From an uncultured Bacteroidales bacterium (lineage in GTDB: Bacteria; Bacteroidota; Bacteroidia; Bacteroidales; Bacteroidaceae), in assembly GCA_902779845.1 (NCBI GenBank), contig CACZCZ010000009.1, positions 1 through 64,000 on the forward strand: a DNA stretch of 64,000 bases. The letters are read 5' to 3'. This document shows, piece after piece, positions 24,603 through 33,230 of the stretch. How positions within the stretch are numbered: position 1 is the first letter of the stretch; every line of letters starts with the position of its first letter. The notes under the pieces are model-generated. The model was not told the DNA's origin. It searched no databases and was given only the letters and a program-made list of their open reading frames with translations. Position numbers and translations under genes: made by a program.

Positions 24603-25898
24603 ATGAAACAGCGCTTCCTCTTCGCCATCCTGTCGCTGGCAGTAGCCATGGGTGCTGCTGCCCAGACCAAGCAAATCAAGGACCTCAAGAGCCAGAAGGT
24701 CCAGATGGAGCGTGGCATCCAGAAAAAGAAAACAGAGCTGGACAAGACGCGCCACGATGCCGTGAAGAAGGAGCAAACCGTTGATTTCATCGAGGATCAG
24801 CTGCAGAGTCGCCTGCGCTATATGCAAGGCCTACAGCGTGACATCGACACATTGGACAACCGCATCGTAGCCCTCACCGAGGAGCGTCGCCAGCTGCAGC
24901 ATGAGTTGGACGAGCGTCGGGACAAGTACATCCGCAGCTTGCGTACGGCGCGCTACTCAAGCAACCTGCGCAACCCCCTCCTGTTCATGTTCTCGGCCAA
25001 ATCCTTCCCACAACTCTATCGACGTATGCGCTATGCCCGTGAGTTCGCAGCCCTACAGAAGCGGTTGGGCATACAGGTCATTGAGCAGCAAAACCGCGTA
25101 CGCGATAAGCAGAACGAGCTCCTTGAGGTGAAGGAAGAACGCAGCAACACGATGCGCGAAGTCATTCGCCAACGCAAGCAACTGACAGCCGAACACTCCA
25201 TCGTGAAGTTCAACGCCGCCAAGCTGCGCCAGCGCCAGAAGCAGATAGAAAAAGAAGTGGCTGAGCAACAAAGGAAACTCAATGCACTCAGCAAGAAAAT
25301 CGATGAACTCGTGGCCTACGAGATTGAGCAGGCCCGCAAGCGTGCCGAAGCCGAGGCCAAGCGTAAGCGCGAAGCCGAAGAACGGGCACGTGCTGCCAAG
25401 AACGCCAAGGGAAAGAGTGGGAAGACGGCTCCCAGCAACACCTCCAAGAGTACTGCAACCACGAAATGGCTGACCGCCGAGGACAAGAAACTCAACGGAA
25501 GCCTGGAGCAGAACAAAGGCCGACTGCCCGTGCCCATCACAGGACCCTATCGCATCGAACGCCGCTTTGGCCTTACGCACATCACCAACTCCGTGGTGCT
25601 TGACAACAAAGGCATCAACTACCAGGGACAGGCTGGTGCCCACGCCCGTTCCATCTTCGACGGCGAGGTCTCAGCCGTCTTCCAGCTTGGCAACATGAAG
25701 AACGTGCTGGTGCGCCATGGCTCCTACATCTCGGTTTATTGCAACCTCTCCAGCACCATCGTCACACGCGGTCAGAAGGTGAAGGCCCGAGACCTCATTG
25801 GTACCGTCGCTCCCGATGACCGCGGACAGTTTATCCTCCACTTCCAGCTCCGCAAGGAAGTCACCAAGCTCAACCCCGAACAGTGGATAGGGCGCTAA
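24603..25898 (+). CDS. EnvC-like murein hydrolase activator with degenerate LytM domain
   Basis: Exported protein of 431 residues. The signal peptide is MKQRFLFAILSLAVAMGAAAQ. A long coiled coil spans about residues 22-260 (charged heptads, KKKTELDKTRHDAVKKEQTV), then a basic/alanine linker and a C-terminal M23/LytM fold (about 305-431). Zinc ligands expected in active LytM enzymes look replaced: NKGIN stands where HxGxD is usual, and ILHFQ has one His of the HxH pair. This is the pattern of EnvC, which activates amidases at the septum rather than cutting peptidoglycan itself. It closes the dut group and converges with the GH43 gene 16 bases away. Confidence 0.82.
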   Translation: MKQRFLFAILSLAVAMGAAAQTKQIKDLKSQKVQMERGIQKKKTELDKTRHDAVKKEQTVDFIEDQLQSRLRYMQGLQRDIDTLDNRIVALTEERRQLQHELDERRDKYIRSLRTARYSSNLRNPLLFMFSAKSFPQLYRRMRYAREFAALQKRLGIQVIEQQNRVRDKQNELLEVKEERSNTMREVIRQRKQLTAEHSIVKFNAAKLRQRQKQIEKEVAEQQRKLNALSKKIDELVAYEIEQARKRAEAEAKRKREAEERARAAKNAKGKSGKTAPSNTSKSTATTKWLTAEDKKLNGSLEQNKGRLPVPITGPYRIERRFGLTHITNSVVLDNKGINYQGQAGAHARSIFDGEVSAVFQLGNMKNVLVRHGSYISVYCNLSSTIVTRGQKVKARDLIGTVAPDDRGQFILHFQLRKEVTKLNPEQWIGR

Positions 25899-25914
25899 GG
25901 CGCTATGCTCCAGT

Positions 25915-27006
25915 TTATGGCTGTTGTGCTTTCACGTCAGTCTGTGCCGTTGCCGTTCCCAGCTCCGGCCAGCCGTCGGCCGTCCAGTTGATGGGGCGTT
26001 GGATGAGCATTGCGGCACCGTTCTGGGTGGCGCTGTAGCCGTGGCAGATGAAGACATCCTCGCCGTCGAAGGTGTAGGCGGCGCAGTGCCCTGCAGCCTC
26101 CCATTCCTTCTTGTCACCCTCTAAGAACAGCGTGCCGCCGCCCATGAGCATGTCCTTGCCGCTGCGGTCGAGGTAAGGGCCGCTGACGCTCTTGCTGCGC
26201 CCCACGGCCACGCGGTAGTTGCTCTTGGCACCGCGGCAGCAGTAGTCCCATGATACGAACAGGTAGTAGTAACCGCCGTGCTTGAAGATGAACGGCGCCT
26301 CAATGGCATTACGACCGGCAAAGCGCGAGGTGGGGTTCTCCGCTGCCGTAGGGTCACCCGGACGGTGGCGGCGGGCGATGGTACGCGGACTGCCGGCCAT
26401 GTGCATCGTAGTGTCGAGCGGCGCCAGCTGGATGCCATCCCAAAAGGAGCCCCACACCAGCCAAGGCATATCGTTGTCGTCGATGACGAAGTTCGGGTCT
26501 ATGGCGTTCCAGTTGTCACCCGTCATCTGTCCGTCGGCACCCTTCTTCCAGTCGTGCGAGCATACGATGCAGCCCTCATCCTTCCACATATCCGACCGCA
26601 GCGAGCGCGTGCTCAGCAGTCCTATGGCCGAGCCGTTCTTGCCGAAGGTGGAGCAGCTGTAGGCCAGCCACCAGCGGCCGTGCCACTGGATGACATCGGG
26701 CGCCCACACATGGCTACCGAAGCCAGGCACAGAATCCGTCGTCCAGCCTGGGATGACAGTCATCACAGGCCGAGGCAGCACCGTCCACGTCTTCCTGTCC
26801 TTCGAGGTCATCTGTTGGATGCCCATGCCCGTAGCGTAGAGATAGTACGTGTCACCCTCCTTGGCCATCACGGGGTCGTGGGCCATCGGTGTCTCTGTCT
26901 GAAAAGCTTCGCGCTGGAAGCGGGGGCGGCGCGGCCCCTGAGCCTGTGCAGCCATGCAGCAGGCTGCTACTGTCAATGTGAGAAAGAGTTTGTGCTTCAT
27001 TGCCAT
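25915..27006 (-). CDS. GH43 endo-arabinanase-like, exported
   Basis: Exported five-bladed propeller glycosidase of 363 residues. Signal peptide MKHKLFLTLTVAACCMAAQA. The GH43 acids are Asp in AHDPVMAK, Asp in NAIDPNFVID and Glu in NAIEAPFIF. The HVWAPDVIQWHGRWWLAYSC and VWGSFWDGIQL stretches are typical of endo-1,5-alpha-L-arabinanases. The ATG is at 27006 (27000 is possible); a -7 box at 27035-27042 excludes longer forms. With GH43-PL10 and GH127 elsewhere in the window it would serve arabinan or pectin use. Confidence 0.88.
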   Translation of the reverse strand: MAMKHKLFLTLTVAACCMAAQAQGPRRPRFQREAFQTETPMAHDPVMAKEGDTYYLYATGMGIQQMTSKDRKTWTVLPRPVMTVIPGWTTDSVPGFGSHVWAPDVIQWHGRWWLAYSCSTFGKNGSAIGLLSTRSLRSDMWKDEGCIVCSHDWKKGADGQMTGDNWNAIDPNFVIDDNDMPWLVWGSFWDGIQLAPLDTTMHMAGSPRTIARRHRPGDPTAAENPTSRFAGRNAIEAPFIFKHGGYYYLFVSWDYCCRGAKSNYRVAVGRSKSVSGPYLDRSGKDMLMGGGTLFLEGDKKEWEAAGHCAAYTFDGEDVFICHGYSATQNGAAMLIQRPINWTADGWPELGTATAQTDVKAQQP

Positions 27007-27034
27007 AGAACAATTCGTTTGCTTGTGTTGCGTG

Positions 27035-27042
27035 CAAAGATA
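27035..27042 (-). promoter_or_regulatory. Promoter -7 box (TATCTTTG) of GH43 arabinanase
   Basis: Exact TAnnTTTG match on the minus strand 28 bases before the ATG at 27006. Confidence 0.7.
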
Positions 27043-27120
27043 CTCATCATCTTTCATCCGACCAAAAAGAATCCCTACTTTTCGATGTTGGGGGCCATTT
27101 TTCGGTCGCATTAACTCATA

Positions 27121-27158
27121 AACAAACAGAAACGGCCCTTCTCACGAAGAGCCGTTCC
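27121..27158 (-). terminator. Terminator of the candidate RNA
   Basis: Read leftward: AACGGC, a one-base bulge, CTTC-GTGA-GAAG, a bulge, GCCGTT, followed by TCTGTTTGTTT. It ends transcription arriving from 27.46 kb or from nadB. Confidence 0.75.
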
Positions 27159-27462
27159 TAAAGCTATGAACAAATCTTTGTTGAATCTCAGAATAACTTA
27201 GAGAACCTAAAACGAAGTTTTTTCTCTTGCTTCTTCTGGTCGCATCACTGCGGCAGTAGTGCTTTTTTCGCTATTCCGAATAGATACCCCGAAGGGTATC
27301 CTGCAATCAACTTACCTTAACTAACTTACCTAAAGTGTGAGCAGCAAACACTGCTCGGAGATGAAAACCTTTAAAACTAACCTAATACCATGAAAAACCG
27401 TATATTATAGATGTATCTTCTCAGACACCTTCTATCTGTTGGAAATGTCTTTTCTCTTAAAG
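27124..27462 (-). ncRNA. Candidate structured small RNA between nadB and GH43
   Basis: A stretch of about 340 bases without a reading frame, opened by an exact promoter box TACCTTTG (27469-27476, minus) and closed by an intrinsic terminator (27121-27158). Between them, on the minus strand, are several clean hairpins: GAGCAG-TGTTTG-CTGCTC, GATACCC-TTCG-GGGTATC with a UUCG tetraloop (27283-27300), and ACTGC-C-GCAGT. A TTAGTTAAGGTAAGTTGATT stretch resembles one in the candidate RNA at 40.3 kb. I do not recognise the family. The alternative is a nadB 3' region, but the internal promoter argues for an independent transcript. Confidence 0.55.
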
Positions 27463-27468
27463 ACACTG

Positions 27469-27476
27469 CAAAGGTA
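27469..27476 (-). promoter_or_regulatory. Promoter -7 box (TACCTTTG) of candidate RNA
   Basis: Exact TAnnTTTG match on the minus strand in the gene-free gap downstream of nadB. Confidence 0.65.
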
Positions 27477-27547
27477 TGGAGATTTCGTGTATGTTGTACA
27501 CTAATTGATATTTTTATTGTACATTTTCCATCCTTTCTTGATATATA

Positions 27548-29134
27548 TCAAATATCGTAGGCGTGCTTGGGGTAATCGACGGTGTAGTGGAGGCCGCGGC
27601 TTTCCTTGCGCTCAATAGCCTGACGTGTAATGAGATAGCCGACATTGACCATGTTGCGGAGCTCGCAGATGTCCTTGGAGGCTTTCACGCGCTTGAAGAG
27701 TTCTTCGGTCTCCTCGTAGATGATGTCGAGGCGCGTCCAGGCGCGATGGAGGCGTAGGTCGGAGCGTACGATGCCGACGTAGTTGGACATAATCTGTCCG
27801 ACCTCCTTCATGTCCTGTGCGATGAGCACTTTCTCCTCGTTGGTCAGCGTGCCCTCGTCGTTCCACTCGGGCACCTGCGTGTTAAACTGGTACTCGTCGA
27901 TATGCGCGATGCTGTGTTCTGCGGCTTTGTCGGCATAGACGACGGCTTCGATGAGGGAGTTCGAGGCGAGGCGGTTGCCGCCGTGCAGACCTGTGCAGGA
28001 GCACTCGCCTACGGCGTAGAGGCGGTGGATGGTGCTCTCGCCGTTGAGATCCACCTTGATGCCGCCGCACATGTAGTGGGCACAGGGCACCACGGGGATG
28101 TACTGCTTCGTAATGTCGATGCCGATGCTGAGGCACTTGGCGTAGATGTTGGGGAAGTGGTGCTTGGTCTCCTCGGGGTCTTTATGGGTGACGTCGAGGC
28201 AGACGTGGTCGATGCCGTGGATCTTCATCTCCTTGTCGATGGCGCGGGCCACGATGTCACGGGGTGCCAGCGAGAGGCGCTTGTCGTACTTCTGCATGAA
28301 CTCCTCGCCGTTGGGCAGGCGCAGGATGCCGCCGTAGCCGCGCATGGCCTCGGTGATGAGATAGGCGGGATGCGTCTCGGCAGGGTTATAGAGCGCCGTG
28401 GGGTGGAACTGCACGAACTCCATGTCCTTGACGATGCCCTTGGCGCGATAGACCATGGCGATGCCGTCGCCGGTGGCGATGTTGGGATTCGTGGTGGTGG
28501 CATAGACGGCACCCGTGCCGCCGGTGGCCATCAGCGTGACGCGCGAGAGGAAGGTGTCAATCTTATGCGTGTCGGGGTCGAGGACATAGGCGCCGTAGCA
28601 CTCGATGTCGTTCATGTGGCGGTTCACCTCGCGGCCGAGGTGGTGCTGGGTGATGATTTCCACGGCGAAGTGGTTCTCCAGCACGGTGATGCGCTTGTTG
28701 CGGCGCACGGCGCGGATGAGGCCCTGCTGGATCTCGTGGCCCGTGTCGTCGGCGTGGTGGAGGATGCGGAACTCGCTGTGGCCGCCTTCGCGGTGGAGGT
28801 CAAACTCACCGTCGTCGTTCTTGTCGAAGTTCACACCCCATTTCACGAGGTCTGCGATGCCCTTGGGCGCGTTCTTCACCACCTGCTCCACAGCGGCGGG
28901 GTCGCTGATGAAGTCGCCAGCCACCATCGTGTCCTGGATATGCTTGTCGAAGTTATCTACCTTGAGGTTGGTGACAGATGCCACGCCGCCCTGTGCCTTG
29001 TCCGTATTGGCCTCGTCGATGGTCGTCTTACAGATGAGAGCCACCTTGCCCTTGCCGCTTTGCGCCACCTTGAGGGCATAACTCATTCCGGCTACACCTG
29101 AGCCGATGATGAGGAAATCGAATTTACGTATCAC
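27548..29134 (-). CDS. nadB: L-aspartate oxidase
   Basis: FAD enzyme of 528 residues making iminoaspartate, the first step of NAD synthesis. The FAD-binding glycine motif is IIGSGVAGMSYALKVA. Further family marks are TDKAQGGVASV, HREGGHSEFRILHHADDTGHEI, and CAHYMCGGIKVDLNGEST followed by GECSCTGLHGGNRLASNSL. In anaerobes the electron acceptor is fumarate, giving succinate. It is divergent from a class I fumarase, and the promoters of the two share a motif. nadA and nadC are not in the window. Confidence 0.96.
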   Translation of the reverse strand: MIRKFDFLIIGSGVAGMSYALKVAQSGKGKVALICKTTIDEANTDKAQGGVASVTNLKVDNFDKHIQDTMVAGDFISDPAAVEQVVKNAPKGIADLVKWGVNFDKNDDGEFDLHREGGHSEFRILHHADDTGHEIQQGLIRAVRRNKRITVLENHFAVEIITQHHLGREVNRHMNDIECYGAYVLDPDTHKIDTFLSRVTLMATGGTGAVYATTTNPNIATGDGIAMVYRAKGIVKDMEFVQFHPTALYNPAETHPAYLITEAMRGYGGILRLPNGEEFMQKYDKRLSLAPRDIVARAIDKEMKIHGIDHVCLDVTHKDPEETKHHFPNIYAKCLSIGIDITKQYIPVVPCAHYMCGGIKVDLNGESTIHRLYAVGECSCTGLHGGNRLASNSLIEAVVYADKAAEHSIAHIDEYQFNTQVPEWNDEGTLTNEEKVLIAQDMKEVGQIMSNYVGIVRSDLRLHRAWTRLDIIYEETEELFKRVKASKDICELRNMVNVGYLITRQAIERKESRGLHYTVDYPKHAYDI

Positions 29135-29169
29135 GTTGCTTCTTGACGTTTAAAAGATTCAACTGAAAA

Positions 29170-29192
29170 GCTCAAATTTGAGCACAAAAGTA
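29170..29192 (-). promoter_or_regulatory. nadB promoter box with adjoining 14-bp palindrome
   Basis: The -7 box TACTTTTG is at 29185-29192 on the minus strand. Immediately downstream, where transcription should begin, is the perfect palindrome GCTCAAATTTGAGC (29170-29183), a candidate operator. The fumarase promoter has the related TTTGTGCACAAATTGAGC just after its box. Confidence 0.6.
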
Positions 29193-29277
29193 GGAGAAAA
29201 TGTGAAGCCACGCAATAATCGCGGTGAAAAAAGATGATTTTTCACTCAATTTTTATGATATGAAAAAGAAAAAGCTC

Positions 29278-29285
29278 TATCTTTG
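29278..29285 (+). promoter_or_regulatory. Promoter -7 box (TATCTTTG) of fumarase
   Basis: Exact TAnnTTTG match 76 bases before the ATG at 29362; the transcript would begin in GCACAAATTGAGC. Confidence 0.7.
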
Positions 29286-29361
29286 TGCACAAATTGAGCG
29301 CCTAAACTCAAAACTCACTAAATATTCATCGCTAAACGAAAACGTTAAACAAATAAAGACT

Positions 29362-31008
29362 ATGGCTACAGCACCCGATTTCAAGTACGCCCCGATGTTT
29401 CAGCTGGGCGAAGACAAAACCGAATACCGCCTTCTGACGAAGGAGGGCGTCACCACTTCCTCTTTCGAGGGCAAGGAGATTGTCAAGGTCTCGCCCGAGG
29501 CCCTGACACTGCTGGCCCAGCAGGCCTTCCACGATGTGGAGTTCATGCTGCGCCGCGAGCACAACCTGCAGGTGGCTGCCATCCTCGATGACCCCGAGGC
29601 CAGCGAGAACGACAAGTACGTGGCGCTGCAGTTCCTGCGCAACGCCGAGGTGGCTGCCAAGGGCATCCTGCCCTTCTGCCAGGACACCGGCACCGCCATC
29701 ATCCACGGCGAGAAAGGCCAGCAGGTGTGGACGGGCTTCGAGGATGAAGAGGCGCTCTCACGCGGCGTCTTCAACACCTTCACGCAGGACAACCTGCGCT
29801 ACTCGCAGAACGCTCCGCTGAACATGTACGACGAGGTCAACACGCGCTGCAACCTGCCCGCACAGATTGACATCGAGGCCACCGAGGGCGCCGAATACCG
29901 CTTCGTGATGGTCGCCAAGGGCGGCGGCTCGGCCAACAAGACCTATTTCTACCCGATGACCAAGGCCACCATCCAGAACGAGGGAACGCTCATCCCCTTC
30001 CTCGTTGAGAAGATGAAGAGCCTCGGCACCGCAGCCTGCCCGCCATACCACATCGCCTTCGTCATCGGCGGCACCTCGGCTGAGAAGAACCTGCTCACCG
30101 TGAAGCTCGCCAGCATCAAATATTACGACAGCCTGCCCACCACGGGCGACGAGACGGGCCGCGCTTTCCGCGACATCGACCTCGAGAAGAAGCTGCTCAA
30201 GGAAGCCCACAACATCGGCCTCGGCGCACAGTTCGGCGGCAAGTACGTGGCCCACGACATCCGCGTTATCCGTCTGCCGCGCCACGGCGCCAGCTGCCCC
30301 ATCGGCATGGGCGTCAGCTGCTCGGCCGACCGCAACATCAAGGCCAAGATCAACCGCGACGGCATCTGGCTGGAGAAGATGGACAGCAACCCCGCAGAGC
30401 TGATTCCCGCGCAGTACGCCAAGGCTGGTGAGGGCAAGAATACCATCGTCATCGACCTGAACCAGGGCATCGACGCTGTGCGCAAGGAACTGACCAAATA
30501 TCCTGTTTCCACGAGGGTAAACCTGCGTGGCACAATTATTGTGGCGCGCGACATCGCCCACGCCAAGCTGAAGGCCCGCATCGATGCCGGCGAACCCATG
30601 CCGCAGTACTTCAAGGACTACCCCGTCCTCTATGCCGGTCCCGCCAAGACGCCCGAGGGTTACCCCTGCGGCTCCATGGGTCCCACGACAGCCAACCGCA
30701 TGGATCCCTATGTGGATGAGTTCCAGAGCCTTGGCGCCAGCCTCGTGATGATTGCCAAGGGTAACCGTTCGCAGGCCGTCACCGACGCCTGCCAGAAGCA
30801 CGGCGGCTTCTACCTCGGCAGCATCGGCGGCGTGGCAGCCGTCCTCTCTCAGTCCAGCATCAAGAGCATCGAGTGCGTGGAGTACCCCGAGCTGGGCATG
30901 GAAGCCATCTGGAAGATTGAGGTCGAGGACTTCCCCGCCTTCATCCTCGTCGATGACAAGGGCAACGACTTCTTCAAGCAGCTGAAGCCCCTCTGTTGCA
31001 AGAACTAA
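29362..31008 (+). CDS. Class I (iron-sulfur) fumarate hydratase
   Basis: Oxygen-sensitive 4Fe-4S fumarase of 548 residues interconverting fumarate and malate, part of the reductive branch to succinate. The alpha-type part has [11 protein letters not shown] and a later [10 protein letters not shown]. The beta-type part has [21 protein letters not shown] and [20 protein letters not shown], as in single-chain FumA/FumB. The ATG at 29362 starts [16 protein letters not shown]; a longer in-frame reading crosses the promoter box at 29278-29285. It is divergent from nadB and followed by a 16-bp-stem hairpin. Confidence 0.94.
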   Translation: MATAPDFKYAPMFQLGEDKTEYRLLTKEGVTTSSFEGKEIVKVSPEALTLLAQQAFHDVEFMLRREHNLQVAAILDDPEASENDKYVALQFLRNAEVAAKGILPFCQDTGTAIIHGEKGQQVWTGFEDEEALSRGVFNTFTQDNLRYSQNAPLNMYDEVNTRCNLPAQIDIEATEGAEYRFVMVAKGGGSANKTYFYPMTKATIQNEGTLIPFLVEKMKSLGTAACPPYHIAFVIGGTSAEKNLLTVKLASIKYYDSLPTTGDETGRAFRDIDLEKKLLKEAHNIGLGAQFGGKYVAHDIRVIRLPRHGASCPIGMGVSCSADRNIKAKINRDGIWLEKMDSNPAELIPAQYAKAGEGKNTIVIDLNQGIDAVRKELTKYPVSTRVNLRGTIIVARDIAHAKLKARIDAGEPMPQYFKDYPVLYAGPAKTPEGYPCGSMGPTTANRMDPYVDEFQSLGASLVMIAKGNRSQAVTDACQKHGGFYLGSIGGVAAVLSQSSIKSIECVEYPELGMEAIWKIEVEDFPAFILVDDKGNDFFKQLKPLCCKN

Positions 31009-31061
31009 GTCGACGTTCCCGTGGGATGCAGCCTTTCGCTGCTCATCATCCACTGCCCCTA

Positions 31062-31103
31062 AAACACCCTATGGAGCATCCGCCTTCGCTCCATAGGGTG
31101 TTT
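31062..31103. terminator. Strong inverted repeat after fumarase
   Basis: AAACACCCTATGGAGC and GCTCCATAGGGTGTTT form a perfect 16-bp stem with a 10-base loop. Only a short T-rich stretch follows, so it may be a terminator or part of the repeat block beyond it. Confidence 0.65.
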
Positions 31104-31154
31104 ACGTTTTCTCCATGGCGTGTTTGCGTTTCTTCCATACCTTGTACGCGCCCT
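31089..31154. repeat. Three 22-bp tandem repeats after fumarase
   Basis: Units at 31089-31110, 31111-31132 and 31133-31154 begin CTCCATAGGG, CTCCATGGCG and TTCCATACCT. The first two share TGTTTNCGTTT; the third is diverged. The period is exactly 22. The same period recurs at 38.5, 39.1 and 53.0 kb. Confidence 0.75.
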
Positions 31155-31224
31155 CTTCAGAGAGACTTTTTTGTGTCCCCTCTTGAAAAATCGGATATTT
31201 TTGTGCGCGTAAAGAAATAATCGC

Positions 31225-31232
31225 TATCTTTG
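31225..31232 (+). promoter_or_regulatory. Promoter -7 box (TATCTTTG) of the DUF1016 gene
   Basis: Exact TAnnTTTG match 45 bases before the ATG at 31278; it rules out in-frame starts before about 31239. Confidence 0.65.
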
Positions 31233-31277
31233 CAGGCAGAAATGACGAAACTTACCTATAAAAGACTAGGTGTACAG

Positions 31278-32456
31278 ATGAATTTCGAATCACTTGTAGG
31301 ACATATCAATCAGGTGCAGGACGTGCTTCAGGCGCAGGCCGCACATGCCGTAAACCTATCACTCACAGCCCGCAACTGGCTGGTGGGATATTATATCGTG
31401 GAGTATGAGCAGCATGGTGAAGACCGTGCCAGATATGGAGACAATCTCATCAATCGCTTGGCTAAAGATATTAATCGTAAGGGCTTTGAGCCTCGTAGAT
31501 TGCGTGAGTATAGGCAAATCTATATCGTTTATCCCCAATTAGGGACTTCAATTGCATCGTATTTACAGAAGAATAGCAAGGAGCTACCTGCTTCTGGTGC
31601 CCTTTCAATTTGGCAGACAGCGTCCGCCAAATTACAAACGCCCGAAAATCAAGCAGATGGAATTTGGCGGTCAGCGTCCGCCAAATTGGAAGAGTGGGCA
31701 ACGCCCCCTGATAGATTGTTCTACCGCTTGAATTTCTCCAGTTTACTATATATCGCAGGTTTAGAGGGACCTCTGAAGCGTGCATTCTACGAGCAAGAGG
31801 CCATTCGCGGCTGTTGGACTTATAGGGAGCTTGACCGTCAGGTGTCCTCACAATACTACGAGCGCATGGGGTTGTCGAAGGACAAGAAAGCGCTGCAAAA
31901 GCTTGCCGTGAAGGACGCTCAGCAATTGGCTCCGCGCGACATTCTGCACAATCCCGTGACGCTCGAATTCCTGGGTTTGGAGTCGCAGGAAGTTTATACG
32001 GAAACCAAGTTGGAGTCATACATCCTGAACCATCTGCAGGCGTTCCTGCTGGAGATGGGACGCGGTTTCTGCTTCGAGGCGCGTCAGAAGCGAATCCTCA
32101 TAGACCAGGATTATTTCAAAGCTGACCTCATTTTCTACCACCGCATCCTGAAGTGCCATGTCATCATCGATTTGAAGATAGACCGTTTCCGTCATGAGTA
32201 TGCCTCGCAGCTGAACCTCTACATGAACTACTACAAGCATGAAGTGATGCAGGCTGACGACAACCCGCCTATCGGCTTACTGCTGTGTACCGACTACGGC
32301 GTGACCACCGTCCAGTATGCCACTGAAGGCCTCTCACAGAATCTCTTTGTCAGCAAATACCGCCTCCAGCTGCCATCCGAAGACGATATCAAGCAATATC
32401 TGCTGGAGAACATATCAGAAGAGAAGTTCAAGGAATTGAAGGAAGAAGAGGAGTAA
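31278..32456 (+). CDS. DUF1016 (YhcG-type) PD-(D/E)XK nuclease protein
   Basis: 392-residue protein of the DUF1016 family. The N-terminal helical domain has the usual LTARNWLVGYYIVEYEQHG and RYGDNLINRLAKDI. The C-terminal PD-(D/E)XK-like domain has GFCFEARQKRI, DYFKADLIFYHRILKCHVIIDLKI and LNLYMNYYKHEV. Relatives are associated with restriction systems and defence islands; the target is unknown. The middle of the protein holds IWQTASAKL and, 18 residues later, IWRSASAKL, encoded by two copies of a 27-bp palindrome (31607-31633, 31661-31687). The start at 31278 fits the family; 31242 would be nearly leaderless. It opens an AT-richer accessory patch. Confidence 0.88.
   Translation: MNFESLVGHINQVQDVLQAQAAHAVNLSLTARNWLVGYYIVEYEQHGEDRARYGDNLINRLAKDINRKGFEPRRLREYRQIYIVYPQLGTSIASYLQKNSKELPASGALSIWQTASAKLQTPENQADGIWRSASAKLEEWATPPDRLFYRLNFSSLLYIAGLEGPLKRAFYEQEAIRGCWTYRELDRQVSSQYYERMGLSKDKKALQKLAVKDAQQLAPRDILHNPVTLEFLGLESQEVYTETKLESYILNHLQAFLLEMGRGFCFEARQKRILIDQDYFKADLIFYHRILKCHVIIDLKIDRFRHEYASQLNLYMNYYKHEVMQADDNPPIGLLLCTDYGVTTVQYATEGLSQNLFVSKYRLQLPSEDDIKQYLLENISEEKFKELKEEEE
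31607..31687. repeat. Two copies of a 27-bp palindrome inside the DUF1016 gene
   Basis: Copies at 31607-31633 and 31661-31687 have arms AATTTGGC(A/G)G and CCGCCAAATT around a 7-base centre (CAGCG). Spacing is 54 bases, 18 codons, so the frame is kept. Confidence 0.85.
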
Positions 32457-32537
32457 AAGAAACCTCAAAAAGAATATGTCAGTAATAAGTGACATGATAT
32501 AACCCCATCTAATTACAAATACGAAAAGTCGTTTGAT

Positions 32538-33203
32538 ATGAATACAATTCTTAAAGAACAGATAAAGAAATTCTATGAATCTGGTGAGATGCTTGAAACA
32601 CGTATGAAGGATTTAGCAAAATGTTTTCTCTATGGTGGGTACATAAATATCAGAAACCAATATCATATATATGTCAAGGCTGTAGAATTCTATTATCATG
32701 AAGAAGATGGAGATATAAAAGACCCTATCATGTATCACCGTAACGATTATTTTATTAAGGGAGATGTTCCATACTTTACTCCTCTAAGTTTCAATTCGCA
32801 TGATACTGGTGTTGATATAACATTTGAGAACGAGGAAAAGAAGATTCGTGCTTCTGTATTAATAAGGGCATACGAGGTAATAGATTGTAAAAAAGGAATG
32901 CGACTGGTTTGGAATCCATCAGTTGAGCAATTCCAAGAGTATGTCGGAGGTAAGACAAAATATAATACCCAATGTCTTTATCTAAAGAGAATCCTAAATG
33001 GTTTTACATCTGAAGGTACACCCGATATCACATGGGAAGATGATGTGTCCAATCTTAAAGAGATTAGCGATAAAGACATTACGCCAATTCATCGTCAAGG
33101 TGTTTATAAATCTCTTGATAATAAAAGATACAAAGCCAATAGAGGGGAAATAGATGAAAAGAAATGGGGATTCCGCAGAGAAAAGGAGATTGTATTGCAA
33201 TAG
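32538..33203 (+). CDS. Hypothetical protein, AT-rich
   Basis: A 221-residue protein I do not recognise. There is no signal peptide or membrane segment. It is rich in charged and aromatic residues, with HIYVKAVEFYYHEEDGDIKD, a SFNSHDTGVDITFENE strand pair and ASVLIRAYEVIDCKKGMRLV. The layout, a His/Tyr-rich first half and a GVDITF...IRAYEV centre, suggests a compact alpha/beta enzyme or binding domain, but no family can be named. The codon use is much more A/T-rich than the surrounding core genes, a sign of transfer. It lies between a DUF1016 nuclease and a toxin-antitoxin pair. No promoter box is seen. Confidence 0.75.
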   Translation: MNTILKEQIKKFYESGEMLETRMKDLAKCFLYGGYINIRNQYHIYVKAVEFYYHEEDGDIKDPIMYHRNDYFIKGDVPYFTPLSFNSHDTGVDITFENEEKKIRASVLIRAYEVIDCKKGMRLVWNPSVEQFQEYVGGKTKYNTQCLYLKRILNGFTSEGTPDITWEDDVSNLKEISDKDITPIHRQGVYKSLDNKRYKANRGEIDEKKWGFRREKEIVLQ

Positions 33204-33230
33204 TTTCCCTGCATAAAACTCTCCTGTTCT

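Noticed and set aside
27902-29101. 399-codon open frame opposite nadB
   Set aside because: Low-complexity Val/Asp/Gly translation typical of a shadow; nadB is intact on the other strand.
29758-31053. 431-codon open frame opposite fumarase
   Set aside because: Shadow of the intact fumarase gene, no recognisable domain.
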